DNA of 22,511 nt from Lachnospiraceae bacterium UBA2864 (GTDB lineage Bacteria > Bacillota > Clostridia > Lachnospirales > Lachnospiraceae): assembly GCA_002350525.1 (NCBI GenBank), contig DEFA01000043.1, positions 1 through 22,511 on the forward strand, given 5' to 3'. Shown here in pieces: positions 6,001 to 13,948 of the stretch. Each line of letters opens with the position of its first letter. Within the stretch, counting starts at the first letter, position 1. The translations under genes and the position numbers were made by a program. The notes under the pieces are model-generated. The model searched no databases and was not told the origin of the DNA. It was given only the letters and a program-made list of their open reading frames with translations.

Positions 6001-8007
6001 TTATTCAGCGTCTTCAGCTGCTGCATCCTCTACAGGTTCAGCTTCAGCAGCTTCTGTATCGGAATATACTGTATCATCAGCTTCTTCCTCAGCAGGAGCC
6101 TGATCCTTGAGAAGTGCCTTGATTGAAAGGCTGATCTTCTTCTCAGCTACGTTAAGATCAACAACCTTAGCTGTAACTTCCTGACCTCTTGTAAGTACAT
6201 CAGCAGGCTTCTCGATACGATCGAGAGAAATCTGTGATACATGAAGAAGTGCATCGATTCCCGGCTCAAGTACGATGAATGCACCGAACTCAGTCATTCT
6301 TGCTACAGTTCCTGTTACAACAGTACCGATAGCGTACTTCTCTTCTGCACCGATCCATGGGTTTCTGTCATCAAACTTAAGTGAAAGAGCAATCTTTCCT
6401 GTCTCTGTATCAAGCTCTTTGATGAAGCACTCAACTTCGTCTCCAACCTTGAAAAGCTTCTTAGGATTATCAACTCTTCCCCATGACATCTCTGAAATGT
6501 GAAGAAGTCCGTCAGCTCCGCCAAGATCAACAAACGCACCGAAGTCTGTGATGTTCTTGATCTTGCCCTTAACTACATCACCTGTCTTGATGTTCTCGAA
6601 CAGTGCCTTTGCAGCTGCTGCCTTAGTCTCTTCGATAAGCTTTCTTCTGTTACCGATGACTCTTCTGTTATGAGGATCAAACTCTGTAAGTACAAACTCA
6701 ACTTCCTGGTCGAGATACTTATTAAGATCCTTCTCAAATGTATCTGATACGAGACTTGCAGGAATGAATACTCTGCTCTCGCCAACATTTACGTTAAGAC
6801 CACCCTTAACAACCTTTGTTACAACACCCTTAAGAACAGTACCGTTCTCGAAAGCTTCCTTAAGTGCTGCATTATCCTGCTCAGCTACAACTCTCTTGTA
6901 TGAAAGAATAACTGTGCTTTCGCTTTCATTAACTCTGAGAACCTTAACCTTGATCGGGTCACCCTCATTTACAACTGTTGTAAGATCAACCGGGGCATTA
7001 GAATACTCTGCTGCAGTAACTATACCATCAATCTTATAGCCGATATTTACAGCTATCTCTTCAGGCTTTACACTGACAACAACTCCATCAACTACCTGAC
7101 CGGATCTGATAGATACAGTCTCCTCATTTTCTAACATCTCTTCAAAACTCAATTCCGACATCCTGTCATGAACCTCCTTGATTATATAATTCGGGGTAGA
7201 TGCCCCAGCAGTAATACCTACCCTACTAGCGGATCCAAGAACAGTGAAATCCATGTCATCGAGTGTCTGTATATAGTAAGTATTTGCACAATGCTGTCTG
7301 CTTATTTCGTATAACTTCTGCGTGTTTGAGCTTGTCTTGCCACCGATAACGATCATACAATCGACTTCTGATGAAAGTCTTGATGCTTCGTTCTGTCTTT
7401 CCTCGGTAGCATTACAGATAGTTTTACAAACATTAACATTATAATAAATTTGACGTAAAACTGCAACTAATTCTTGAAATTTTTTTAAGCTGTAAGTAGT
7501 TTGTTCAACAACCACAATTTCGCGTCCGGAAAGATCGGGCAGTTTCCTGATATCTTCCTCAGAATCCACTATATAAGCGTCTCCCGAGCACCAGCCCAGT
7601 GTTCCTTCGACTTCCGCGTGTCCGCGATTTCCTATGATGATAATCGCAGCTCCCGCAGAACTTTTTTCATCCACAATTTTATGAATATTTTTTACGAAAG
7701 GACAGGTGGTATCCACGTATTCATGACCGGCGTCTTCGATAAGTTTATATACATCTTTTCCGACTCCGTGTGAGCGAAGAATAATTATGGAGCCTTCCGA
7801 GATATTCTTCAGCTCATCGAGGCTGTTCAGAATCTTAACACCCTTTTCTTCGAGCTTCTTTATCACCTCTTCGTTATGTATAACGGGTCCGTACGTATAT
7901 ATCGGTCTTCCCGTCCTGACAGCCTCTTCCGCTTTTTCGAAGGCTGTATCAACGGCTCTTTTTACACCAAAGCAGAATCCCGCCTTTTCAGCTAATATAA
8001 CTTTCAT
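6001..8007 (-). CDS. ispH: IspH-ribosomal protein S1 fusion (HMBPP reductase / S1 RNA-binding)
   Basis: This 668-residue fusion joins two proteins. Residues 1-285 are IspH (LytB), the 4Fe-4S enzyme that reduces HMBPP to IPP and DMAPP in the last step of the MEP isoprenoid pathway. The three cluster cysteines are present (C12 in GFCFGVKRA, C102 in TTCPFV, C198 in TICNATEERQ), with the active-site histidines in VIHN, RSHG and NRGHAEVEG. Residues ~302-630 hold four S1 RNA-binding repeats, the last two with the classic NITDFGAFVDL...LLHISEMS and MTEFGAFIVL...LLHVSQIS patterns; an acidic Ala/Glu tail follows. Such fusions are known in Clostridia. The start is ATG with GGAG six bases upstream. Cytidylate kinase lies 13 bases upstream in the same operon. 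Confidence 0.95.
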   Translation of the reverse strand: MKVILAEKAGFCFGVKRAVDTAFEKAEEAVRTGRPIYTYGPVIHNEEVIKKLEEKGVKILNSLDELKNISEGSIIILRSHGVGKDVYKLIEDAGHEYVDTTCPFVKNIHKIVDEKSSAGAAIIIIGNRGHAEVEGTLGWCSGDAYIVDSEEDIRKLPDLSGREIVVVEQTTYSLKKFQELVAVLRQIYYNVNVCKTICNATEERQNEASRLSSEVDCMIVIGGKTSSNTQKLYEISRQHCANTYYIQTLDDMDFTVLGSASRVGITAGASTPNYIIKEVHDRMSELSFEEMLENEETVSIRSGQVVDGVVVSVKPEEIAVNIGYKIDGIVTAAEYSNAPVDLTTVVNEGDPIKVKVLRVNESESTVILSYKRVVAEQDNAALKEAFENGTVLKGVVTKVVKGGLNVNVGESRVFIPASLVSDTFEKDLNKYLDQEVEFVLTEFDPHNRRVIGNRRKLIEETKAAAAKALFENIKTGDVVKGKIKNITDFGAFVDLGGADGLLHISEMSWGRVDNPKKLFKVGDEVECFIKELDTETGKIALSLKFDDRNPWIGAEEKYAIGTVVTGTVARMTEFGAFIVLEPGIDALLHVSQISLDRIEKPADVLTRGQEVTAKVVDLNVAEKKISLSIKALLKDQAPAEEEADDTVYSDTEAAEAEPVEDAAAEDAE

Positions 8008-8020
8008 ACTTTACTCCGTG

Positions 8021-8683
8021 TTACGCTTTAACACCGCGTGCAAGCTCTGTGATCTTTGCCACAACTTCATCGATAGTCATATATGATGTGTCCACGAGAA
8101 CAGCATCCTCAGCCTGTCTGAGAGGAGCTATATCACGGTTCATATCCTGGTAGTCTCTCTGCTCGATACCTTTCTTAACTTCCTCAAGATCAGGTGTCTC
8201 GCCTTTCTCTACAAGCTCCTTATATCTTCTCTCGGCTCTGACTTCAACAGATGCCGTAAGATATATCTTAAGCTCTGCATTCGGAAGGATATTGGTCCCG
8301 ATATCTCTTCCGTCCATTATAACGTCATTCTTTGCAGCTATCTCTCTCTGAAGGTCGAGGAGCTTGGCTCTTACCGGCTTCAGGGCTGATGTTGTAGATG
8401 CCGCATTTCCGACTTCTTCACGTCTTATCAGATCCGATACATCGCGGTCGTTTAAGATAACTCTCTGCTGACCGTCTATATATCTGATCTCTATATTTAT
8501 CTTATCAAGAGCCGCAAGAAGACTGCTCTCTTCGTTATAATCCACTTCATTTTCCAATAGATAGAGTGCAATAGCTCTGTACATTGCCCCCGTATCCACA
8601 TATAGGAACCCCAGTTCCTTTGCAACAAGTTTAGCTATAGTACTTTTTCCTGCTCCTGCAGGTCCGTCAATTGCTATATTCAT
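8021..8683 (-). CDS. cmk: Cytidylate kinase
   Basis: This 220-residue enzyme phosphorylates CMP and dCMP to their diphosphates using ATP. The N-terminus MNIAIDGPAGAGKSTIAK has the P-loop GPAGAGKST. It is followed by FLYVDTGAMYRAIAL, the signature of bacterial Cmk, and by the MDGRDIGTNILPNAELKIYLTA region and RRYKEL lid region near residues 128-165. The length is normal for the family. GGAGGGAG lies just upstream of the ATG. The gene sits between an HI0933-family flavoprotein (80 bases upstream) and the IspH-S1 fusion (13 bases downstream). This order is common in Clostridia and fits one housekeeping operon. Confidence 0.96.
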   Translation of the reverse strand: MNIAIDGPAGAGKSTIAKLVAKELGFLYVDTGAMYRAIALYLLENEVDYNEESSLLAALDKINIEIRYIDGQQRVILNDRDVSDLIRREEVGNAASTTSALKPVRAKLLDLQREIAAKNDVIMDGRDIGTNILPNAELKIYLTASVEVRAERRYKELVEKGETPDLEEVKKGIEQRDYQDMNRDIAPLRQAEDAVLVDTSYMTIDEVVAKITELARGVKA

Positions 8684-8763
8684 TGTCTCCCTCCACGGTA
8701 ATATATTTACGTTCCAATCGCAAATATATCATATGCTGTTTGATTAGTCGAGATGTTTATCTC

Positions 8764-10092
8764 TCACTGCGCTGCAAGATTCGCCGTGCTCCATGCTATC
8801 TGCAGATTAAATCCTCCTGTCAGGGCATCCACATCTATTATTTCACCGGCAGCTCTGAGTCCGCTGCAGCCCTTTATCTCCATTGTTCCGGAATCAATCG
8901 ATTTGACGTTTATTCCTCCCGAAGAAATGATGGCCTCACTGAAGCCCTTAAAGCCTGCAACTTCCATTTTAAAGCCCTTCAGGACCTCTACAAGGCGTTT
9001 TCTCTCATCATGTGTAATAAGATTCACCTTTTTATCAGGTTTGATTCCTGATTCGTGTACAACGACAGGAATCATAAGTCTTGGAAGGAGTTCTCCGAGA
9101 CTGTTAACGAATTCTCTGTTTCTGAACTTATCAAAATCCTTCTGTACTCTCGCGTCCAACTCTTCAAAGGAAAGAGCCGGTTTCAGATCAATGGTTACGA
9201 TAACACTTCCTTCAAGAGTTTTAAAAAACGCATTAACGTTATTTATTCTTTCCTTAGTCAGCTCTTCGGGTGCACCGGCAGTCTTTCTTACAAATGACGC
9301 TATATATGAGGACGCCGAAAGCATAAGCGGTCCGGAAACCCCAAAATGTGTGAAGAGCATTTCACCCTGCTCTTCATACAGTTTTTTAGCCTTATTCTTC
9401 TTCGTTATCTCGTTAGGTATATACTCGACCTTCGCCTTCACATTTCTGAGCGAAAGCCCCATCATCTCATGACAGAAAGACTCTCTTATAACAAGCGGAC
9501 AAAGCGACGGGAAGATTTCAGTCACGCTGTCTTCCATTCCGGCATCCTTCAGGAATTCGAAGCCGTCTCCCGTAGATCCTGTCTGCGGATAAGAGAGACC
9601 TCCCGTGGCAAGAACCACCACATCCGCATCAAGCTTTCGTTTACCGATGAAAACGCCTGTAACCTTCTTCATCTCGCCCTCTTCGATATCAAGACCGGTG
9701 ACGGAAGTATTGAGAATTATCTTAACCTTCTTTTTCTTCAGCTGTTCCTCTAAGGTCTTCAGAACGTCCGATGAATGATCGGATAAAGGAAATACTCTGT
9801 TACCTCTCTCTGTTTTCAGTTTAAGGCCCCATTTCTCAAAATCATCCATAACCATACTCTGATTATAAGAATATATCGAGCTGTACAGAAACTTGTAATT
9901 ATTCACAACATTTCCGAGAAATGTTTCCTCATCCGTATTGTTTGTAAGATTACATCTGCCCTTTCCCGTTATGAAGAGCTTTTTGCCCAGCTTCTCGTTC
10001 TTTTCTATTATCGTAACGTCGTATCTGTCCGCAGCTTTTACGGCACACATCATACCAGCCGCGCCGCCTCCGACTATTATCATCTTTCTCAT
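8764..10092 (-). CDS. HI0933/YhiN-family FAD-dependent oxidoreductase
   Basis: The protein has 442 residues from the ATG at 10090-10092. It opens with MIIVGGGAAGMMCAVKAA, a Rossmann FAD-binding GxGxxG fold, then EKNEKLGKKLFITGKGRCNLTNN, the HI0933 signature. A second nucleotide-binding element (VVLATGGLSYPQTGSTGDG) is near residue 170. The C-terminal GCSGLRAAGEIIDVDALTGGFNLQIAWSTA closes the FAD site. Family members include BaiN-like flavoproteins annotated in bile acid metabolism, but most are of unknown substrate. In-frame TTG and GTG codons lie upstream, but the ATG has GGTGA about six bases before it. The gene begins 18 bases after the upstream membrane protein gene and precedes cmk, so it belongs to the cmk-ispH operon. 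Confidence 0.85.
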   Translation of the reverse strand: MRKMIIVGGGAAGMMCAVKAADRYDVTIIEKNEKLGKKLFITGKGRCNLTNNTDEETFLGNVVNNYKFLYSSIYSYNQSMVMDDFEKWGLKLKTERGNRVFPLSDHSSDVLKTLEEQLKKKKVKIILNTSVTGLDIEEGEMKKVTGVFIGKRKLDADVVVLATGGLSYPQTGSTGDGFEFLKDAGMEDSVTEIFPSLCPLVIRESFCHEMMGLSLRNVKAKVEYIPNEITKKNKAKKLYEEQGEMLFTHFGVSGPLMLSASSYIASFVRKTAGAPEELTKERINNVNAFFKTLEGSVIVTIDLKPALSFEELDARVQKDFDKFRNREFVNSLGELLPRLMIPVVVHESGIKPDKKVNLITHDERKRLVEVLKGFKMEVAGFKGFSEAIISSGGINVKSIDSGTMEIKGCSGLRAAGEIIDVDALTGGFNLQIAWSTANLAAQ

Positions 10093-10110
10093 TATATTCA
10101 CCAATTAATC

Positions 10111-10575
10111 TTATATACCCAAAGAAAAAATTTTCCAATCGATATAATCCGTAGAGGTATCTATTTCCAATGTATTTCCCTTATAGATCTTGACACTTAT
10201 ATTCGTACCCTCTATCTTTTCAAGAACAACCTTAAGATTCACCGATTCTCTATCCGAAGTTTTAAAATATCTTATATGTAATATATGCGACTCCTGTCCG
10301 TCGGAATAAACGATATCATATTCCCATTCTCCATGTCCCAAAGCCCTGTTGGATACAGTTTTTTCCGAAATTTTAATATCCTCATAATCCTCTGAGTTAT
10401 ACCTGCAGACAGCACTTATTATCTTTAAATCATCGGAATCTGATTTGAGTTTTATCTTTATACGTGCAAAGAAAAAGATAAAGTAAAAGACAATACATAA
10501 AAGAACCGCAGCAAATATCAATAAAAACTTTGCCGTTTTCCTTATTCTTTTCGTTTCTGTTTTCTTTTTACTCAT
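10111..10575 (-). CDS. Small membrane-anchored protein of unknown function
   Basis: The protein has 154 residues from the ATG at 10573-10575, which has a GGGGG ribosome binding site nine bases upstream. Starts at 10584 (ATG) or 10596 (TTG) are possible but less well served. A Lys/Arg-rich N-terminus (KKKTETKRIRKTAK) is followed by one strong hydrophobic helix (about residues 19-37). A C-terminal domain of roughly 115 residues would lie outside the cell by the positive-inside rule. That domain alternates charged and beta-prone stretches (WEYDIVYSDG, HILHIRYF, LKVVLEKI). I recognise no family. It is the first gene of the unit that continues into the HI0933 flavoprotein, cmk and ispH. Confidence 0.6.
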   Translation of the reverse strand: MSKKKTETKRIRKTAKFLLIFAAVLLCIVFYFIFFFARIKIKLKSDSDDLKIISAVCRYNSEDYEDIKISEKTVSNRALGHGEWEYDIVYSDGQESHILHIRYFKTSDRESVNLKVVLEKIEGTNISVKIYKGNTLEIDTSTDYIDWKIFSLGI

Positions 10576-10605
10576 ATCGCTCATCCCCCGATTCAAACAT
10601 TACAT

Positions 10606-10634
10606 ATTATAAACAATAACTCACTTCTCTGCAA
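10606..10634 (-). promoter_or_regulatory. Likely promoter of the membrane protein-flavoprotein-cmk-ispH unit
   Basis: On the minus strand the -10 box TATAAT (10606-10611) is perfect. A weak -35 box TTGCAG (10629-10634) lies 17 bases upstream. The position is immediately after the oadA terminator and about 30 bases before the first gene, as expected for an operon promoter. Confidence 0.55.
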
Positions 10635-10640
10635 ACAAAG

Positions 10641-10676
10641 AACAAGCAGCATACATCTGCATGCACGCTGCTTGTT
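10641..10676 (-). terminator. Terminator of the oad/mmd operon
   Basis: AACAAGCAGC (10641-10650) and GCTGCTTGTT (10667-10676) form a perfect 10-bp stem with a 16-nt inner region. On the minus strand a moderately T-rich stretch (CTTTGTTT) follows. It is placed 27 bases after the oadA stop codon and before the next promoter. Confidence 0.75.
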
Positions 10677-10702
10677 AACTATATTTAAATTATAAAATCA
10701 GA

Positions 10703-12109
10703 TTAAACCGGATATGTCTTATTAGCTGTATCAGCCTTGCTGAGATCAACACCCTTCTGCTGAGCCTCACGATACTTGAAGAACTCAGTAGCAACCTGTG
10801 GGAACAGTGCATATGACAGAACGTCCTCGTCCTGCTGAATGTACTGTGCAATTTCCTTACGGAGTGTATCAAGCTCAGGTGCGATATCATCTGCAGGTCT
10901 GTGTGTAATAGGAACTGTATCTCCGATAGCCTTCTTCTGAACTTCAGGGTTGAAAGGCTTGATAGTCTGTCCGTACTTACCTGCAAGAAGGTCCTTAGAT
11001 TCCTTGGTGATCATCTTATATCTCTCACCCATAAGAACGTTAAGAACTGCCTGTGTACCGACGATCTGTGATGAAGGTGTAACAAGTGGCGGTTCACCGA
11101 AATCCTTACGAACACGTGGAACCTCTTCAAGAACTTCCTGAAGCTTATCATCCTGCTTAGCTTCCTTAAGCTGTGATACAAGGTTTGAAAGCATACCACC
11201 AGGTACCTGGTAGAGAAGTGTCTTTATGTTAACACCAAGAATCTTTGTGCTCATAAGACCGTTCTCGAGGCACTCCTCACGATATGGTCTGAAGTACTCA
11301 GCGATCTCTGCAAGAAGATTCTGATCAAGTCCTGTATCTCTGTCTGTACCCTTGAATGTCTCAACCATAACTTCTGTAGCAGGCTGAGATGTACCAAGAG
11401 CAAATGGTGATATAGCTGTATCAATAACATCAACTCCTGCTTCAGCAGCCTTGAGATATGTCATTGAAGCCACACCTGATGTGTAATGTGTATGAAGCTG
11501 GATAGGAAGATTTGAGCCTTCCTTAAGAGCCTTAACAAGTCTTTCTGCCTCATATGGAACAAGAAGACCTGACATATCCTTGATACAGATAGAATCAGCA
11601 CCCATCTCCTCTATACGACGAGCTGTGTCCTTCCAGTAATCGAGTGTATATGCATCACCGAGTGTGTATGAGAGAGCTATCTGAGCATGACCGCCCTCTT
11701 TATTAGTAGCCTTAACTGCAGTCTCAAGATTTCTGAGATCGTTAAGACAGTCGAATATACGAATAATATCGATACCGTTAGCGATAGACTTCTGTACGAA
11801 GTACTCTACTACGTCATCTGCGTATGGTCTGTAACCTAAGATATTCTGACCTCTGAAAAGCATCTGGAGCTTTGTGTTCTTAAAGCCATCCTTGAGCTTA
11901 CGAAGTCTGTCCCACGGATCCTCCTTGAGGAATCTGAGGCAAGCATCAAATGTAGCACCACCCCAGCATTCAACAGAGTGGTAACCGACTTTATCCATCT
12001 TATCAATGATAGGAAGCATTTCCTCAGTCGGCATACGAGTTGCAATCAGAGACTGATGTGCATCTCTGAGCACGGTTTCGGTAATGCCGAGTTTCTTTAT
12101 CTCTGCCAT
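10703..12109 (-). CDS. oadA: Oxaloacetate decarboxylase alpha / transcarboxylase 5S-type carboxyltransferase
   Basis: This 468-residue TIM-barrel carboxyltransferase moves the carboxyl group between oxaloacetate/pyruvate and biotin. Visible motifs are the metal and substrate site LRDAHQS (D16), CWGGATFDACLRFL, the lysine of CIKDMSG (K177, carboxylated in this family) and the metal ligands LHTHYTSG (H206, H208). Most OadA and PycB proteins end in a biotinyl domain at ~600 residues. This one stops at ~468 and has none, so it must use the separate biotin carrier encoded upstream in the operon, like the 5S subunit of Propionibacterium transcarboxylase. The start is ATG 12107-12109 with AAAGG nine bases upstream; the frame extends to 12148 without a better site. 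A 284-base repeat-rich gap separates it from oadB. Confidence 0.92.
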   Translation of the reverse strand: MAEIKKLGITETVLRDAHQSLIATRMPTEEMLPIIDKMDKVGYHSVECWGGATFDACLRFLKEDPWDRLRKLKDGFKNTKLQMLFRGQNILGYRPYADDVVEYFVQKSIANGIDIIRIFDCLNDLRNLETAVKATNKEGGHAQIALSYTLGDAYTLDYWKDTARRIEEMGADSICIKDMSGLLVPYEAERLVKALKEGSNLPIQLHTHYTSGVASMTYLKAAEAGVDVIDTAISPFALGTSQPATEVMVETFKGTDRDTGLDQNLLAEIAEYFRPYREECLENGLMSTKILGVNIKTLLYQVPGGMLSNLVSQLKEAKQDDKLQEVLEEVPRVRKDFGEPPLVTPSSQIVGTQAVLNVLMGERYKMITKESKDLLAGKYGQTIKPFNPEVQKKAIGDTVPITHRPADDIAPELDTLRKEIAQYIQQDEDVLSYALFPQVATEFFKYREAQQKGVDLSKADTANKTYPV

Positions 12110-12137
12110 TTTATTTATCCTTTCGAAAATATTATAT

Positions 12138-12322
12138 AACCCCGCCACTGCATTTCCGCAGACTGACGTCTGCGTAAATCATGGCTGTCGCGAATTGTTA
12201 AACCTCGTCACTAACGTTCGCAACCTTCGGTTGCTCCGTCATGACTGTCGTCAATTATTCAACCCCACCACTGCATTTCCGCAGACTGACGTCTGCGTAA
12301 ATCATGGCTGTCGCCATGATTT
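12138..12322 (-). repeat. Three tandem ~60-nt hairpin repeats between oadB and oadA
   Basis: Three units lie head to tail at 12138-12200, 12201-12260 and 12261-12322. Units 1 and 3 match at 53 of 54 bases (12138-12191 versus 12261-12314). Unit 2 keeps the frame (AACC..G..CACT at one end and TCATG.CTGTCG..AATT at the other) but is diverged inside. Each unit carries a hairpin: CGCAGAC/GTCTGCG in units 1 and 3, and GCAACC/GGTTGC in unit 2, so hairpin potential is kept while sequence changes. In unit 3 a 10-bp stem AAATCATGGC/GCCATGATTT (12299-12322) also forms. There is no U-tract, so these are not ordinary terminators. They may stabilise or process the operon mRNA, or be a repetitive element copied from elsewhere in the genome. 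Confidence 0.8.
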
Positions 12323-12323
12323 C

Positions 12324-12374
12324 AAGCAATTATGCCTTCGTATGCAAGCAAGCTTGCACGAAGTCCAATTGCTT
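12324..12374 (-). promoter_or_regulatory. Large imperfect hairpin just downstream of oadB
   Basis: Three nested stems are visible: AAGCAATT/AATTGCTT (12324-12331 and 12367-12374), CTTCG/CGAAG (12336-12340 and 12359-12363) and TGCAAGC/GCTTGCA (12343-12349 and 12352-12358). It lies about 20 bases after the oadB stop codon in the transcript. No T-run follows on the minus strand, so a processing or 3'-end-protecting structure is more likely than intrinsic termination. Confidence 0.6.
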
Positions 12375-12393
12375 TAAATGAGTGGCTCGTAGC

Positions 12394-13515
12394 TTAATGA
12401 ACGTTGAAAATTGCCATGAATGTTCCGGCTGCGACTGCTGTACCGATAACTCCGGCAACGTTTGGTCCCATCGCATTCATGAGCAGGAAGTTGGTCGGAT
12501 CGTATTCCGAAGCCACCTTCTGTGATACACGAGCAGCCATAGGAACTGCTGATACGCCTGCCGATCCGATAAGCGGATTAACTTTGCCCTTTGTAACAAA
12601 GCACATCAGCTTTCCGAACAAGACACCCGTCGCAGTACCCAGACAAAACGCTACAAGTCCGAGAACGACAATCTTAAGTGTTGTAACCTGAAGGAATGCC
12701 TCAGCACTTGTTGTAGCTCCTACTGATGTACCAAGAAGGATAACTACGATGTACATAAGTGCATTTGAAGCGGTCTCTGTAAGCTGCTTAACAACACCTG
12801 ACTCTCTGAAAAGATTTCCGAGCATGAGCATACCAACAAGCGGAGCTGTTGTCGGAAGAATCATAACTACTACAAGTGTAACAACGACAGGGAAAAGAAT
12901 CTTCTCAAGTTTTGTTACCTTACGTGGTGCAGGCATCTTGATTCTTCTTTCCTTCTGTGTTGTAAAAAGCTTCATGAAAGGTGGCTGAATAACAGGTACC
13001 AGCGACATATATGAGTACGCTGCAACTGCGATAGGTCCGAGAAGTGTGTCACCCATTCCGAGCTTTCCGGCAAGGAATATGGATGTAGGACCATCGGCAC
13101 CACCGATGATTGATATAGCTGCTGCTTCCTTACCTGTAAAGCCGAGTGCTATAGCAAGGAAGTAAGCTCCGTAAATACCGAACTGAGCTGCCGCACCAAG
13201 GATAAAACTTGGCGGATAAGCGATCAGCGGTCCGAAGTCAGTCATCGCGCCTACTCCGAGGAATATAAGCGATGGAAGTATGCTCCACTCGTCGAGCTTA
13301 TAGAAGTAATGCAGAAGTCCGCCTTCCTGAATAATGCTCGGAAACATATTTACAAGGAACATACCAAATGATATCGGCACCAGAAGGAGTGGCTCAAAGC
13401 CCTTTGCAATTGCCAGATACATGAAGAAAAATGCAACGAGAATCATTATATAATTCTTCCAATCCAGAGTTGCAAAGCCCGTCTGGCTTGCCAGATTCTG
13501 AATAATGTCTAACAT
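12394..13515 (-). CDS. oadB: Sodium-translocating decarboxylase beta subunit
   Basis: This 373-residue membrane protein is the pump that decarboxylates carboxybiotin and exports sodium ions. The family signatures are present: IIGGADGPTSIFLAGKLG around residue 137, whose Asp141 corresponds to the essential aspartate of Klebsiella OadB (D203), and NPLIGSAGVSAVPMAARVSQ near residue 313, which carries the conserved Ser and Arg. NAMGPNVAGVIGTAVAAG follows at the C-terminus. The same subunit type serves oxaloacetate, methylmalonyl-CoA, malonate and glutaconyl-CoA decarboxylases. The ATG has GGAGG eight bases upstream. It follows the biotin carrier gene by 31 bases. Confidence 0.95.
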   Translation of the reverse strand: MLDIIQNLASQTGFATLDWKNYIMILVAFFFMYLAIAKGFEPLLLVPISFGMFLVNMFPSIIQEGGLLHYFYKLDEWSILPSLIFLGVGAMTDFGPLIAYPPSFILGAAAQFGIYGAYFLAIALGFTGKEAAAISIIGGADGPTSIFLAGKLGMGDTLLGPIAVAAYSYMSLVPVIQPPFMKLFTTQKERRIKMPAPRKVTKLEKILFPVVVTLVVVMILPTTAPLVGMLMLGNLFRESGVVKQLTETASNALMYIVVILLGTSVGATTSAEAFLQVTTLKIVVLGLVAFCLGTATGVLFGKLMCFVTKGKVNPLIGSAGVSAVPMAARVSQKVASEYDPTNFLLMNAMGPNVAGVIGTAVAAGTFMAIFNVH

Positions 13516-13546
13516 GTTCTACCTCCGGGATTCGTACTTAAACTGA

Positions 13547-13933
13547 TTAGTTAAGTGTAGCAAGTGTATCTCCCGGCTCAACCTGAGAACCTGTTGATAC
13601 ATTGATAGAAGCAACTGTTCCATCTTCCGGTGCAACAATTTCGTTCTCCATCTTCATAGCCTCAAGTATAAGAAGAACTTCGCCCTTCTTAACAGCCTTG
13701 CCTACTTCTGTCTTAACACCAAGAATCTTTCCAGGCATTGGTGCTGAAACAACGATAGATCCTTCGCTTCCTGCTGCTGCAGGTGCTGCTGCGGGTGCCG
13801 GAGCTGCTGCTGGAGCAGGTGCAGGCGCTGCTGCAGGTGCAGGTGCTGCTGCTACAGGAGCTGATGAAGCACCTGTCTCTTCAACAGCAACATCATATGT
13901 TGTACCATTTACGGTAATTCTATAATTCTTCAT
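13547..13933 (-). CDS. Biotin carboxyl carrier protein of the decarboxylase/transcarboxylase
   Basis: This 128-residue protein ends in a biotinyl domain with the motif EAMKMEN, in which Lys94 is the biotinylated residue. The N-terminal part (MKNYRITVNGTTYDVAVEE) matches the start of MmdC/GcdC and transcarboxylase 1.3S carriers. Between them is an almost pure Ala/Pro linker (about residues 25-54), a flexible arm that lets the biotin swing between active sites. It is the only biotin carrier in the operon and must serve both carboxyltransferases and the OadB pump. AGGAGG lies six bases before the ATG. Gene position between the OadG-like protein and OadB matches sodium-pump decarboxylase operons. 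Confidence 0.93.
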   Translation of the reverse strand: MKNYRITVNGTTYDVAVEETGASSAPVAAAPAPAAAPAPAPAAAPAPAAAPAAAGSEGSIVVSAPMPGKILGVKTEVGKAVKKGEVLLILEAMKMENEIVAPEDGTVASINVSTGSQVEPGDTLATLN

Positions 13934-13948
13934 TTCAATCCTCCTAGA

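Noticed and set aside
12084..12377. Plus-strand frame of 97 codons through the repeat block
   Set aside because: It only reads through the tandem hairpin repeats (the FPQTDVCVNHGCR part appears twice because the DNA repeats), overlaps the oadA start and has no ribosome binding site.
13602..13925. Plus-strand Ala/Gly-rich frame opposite the biotin carrier
   Set aside because: It is the antisense shadow of the Ala/Pro linker codons of the biotin carrier gene.
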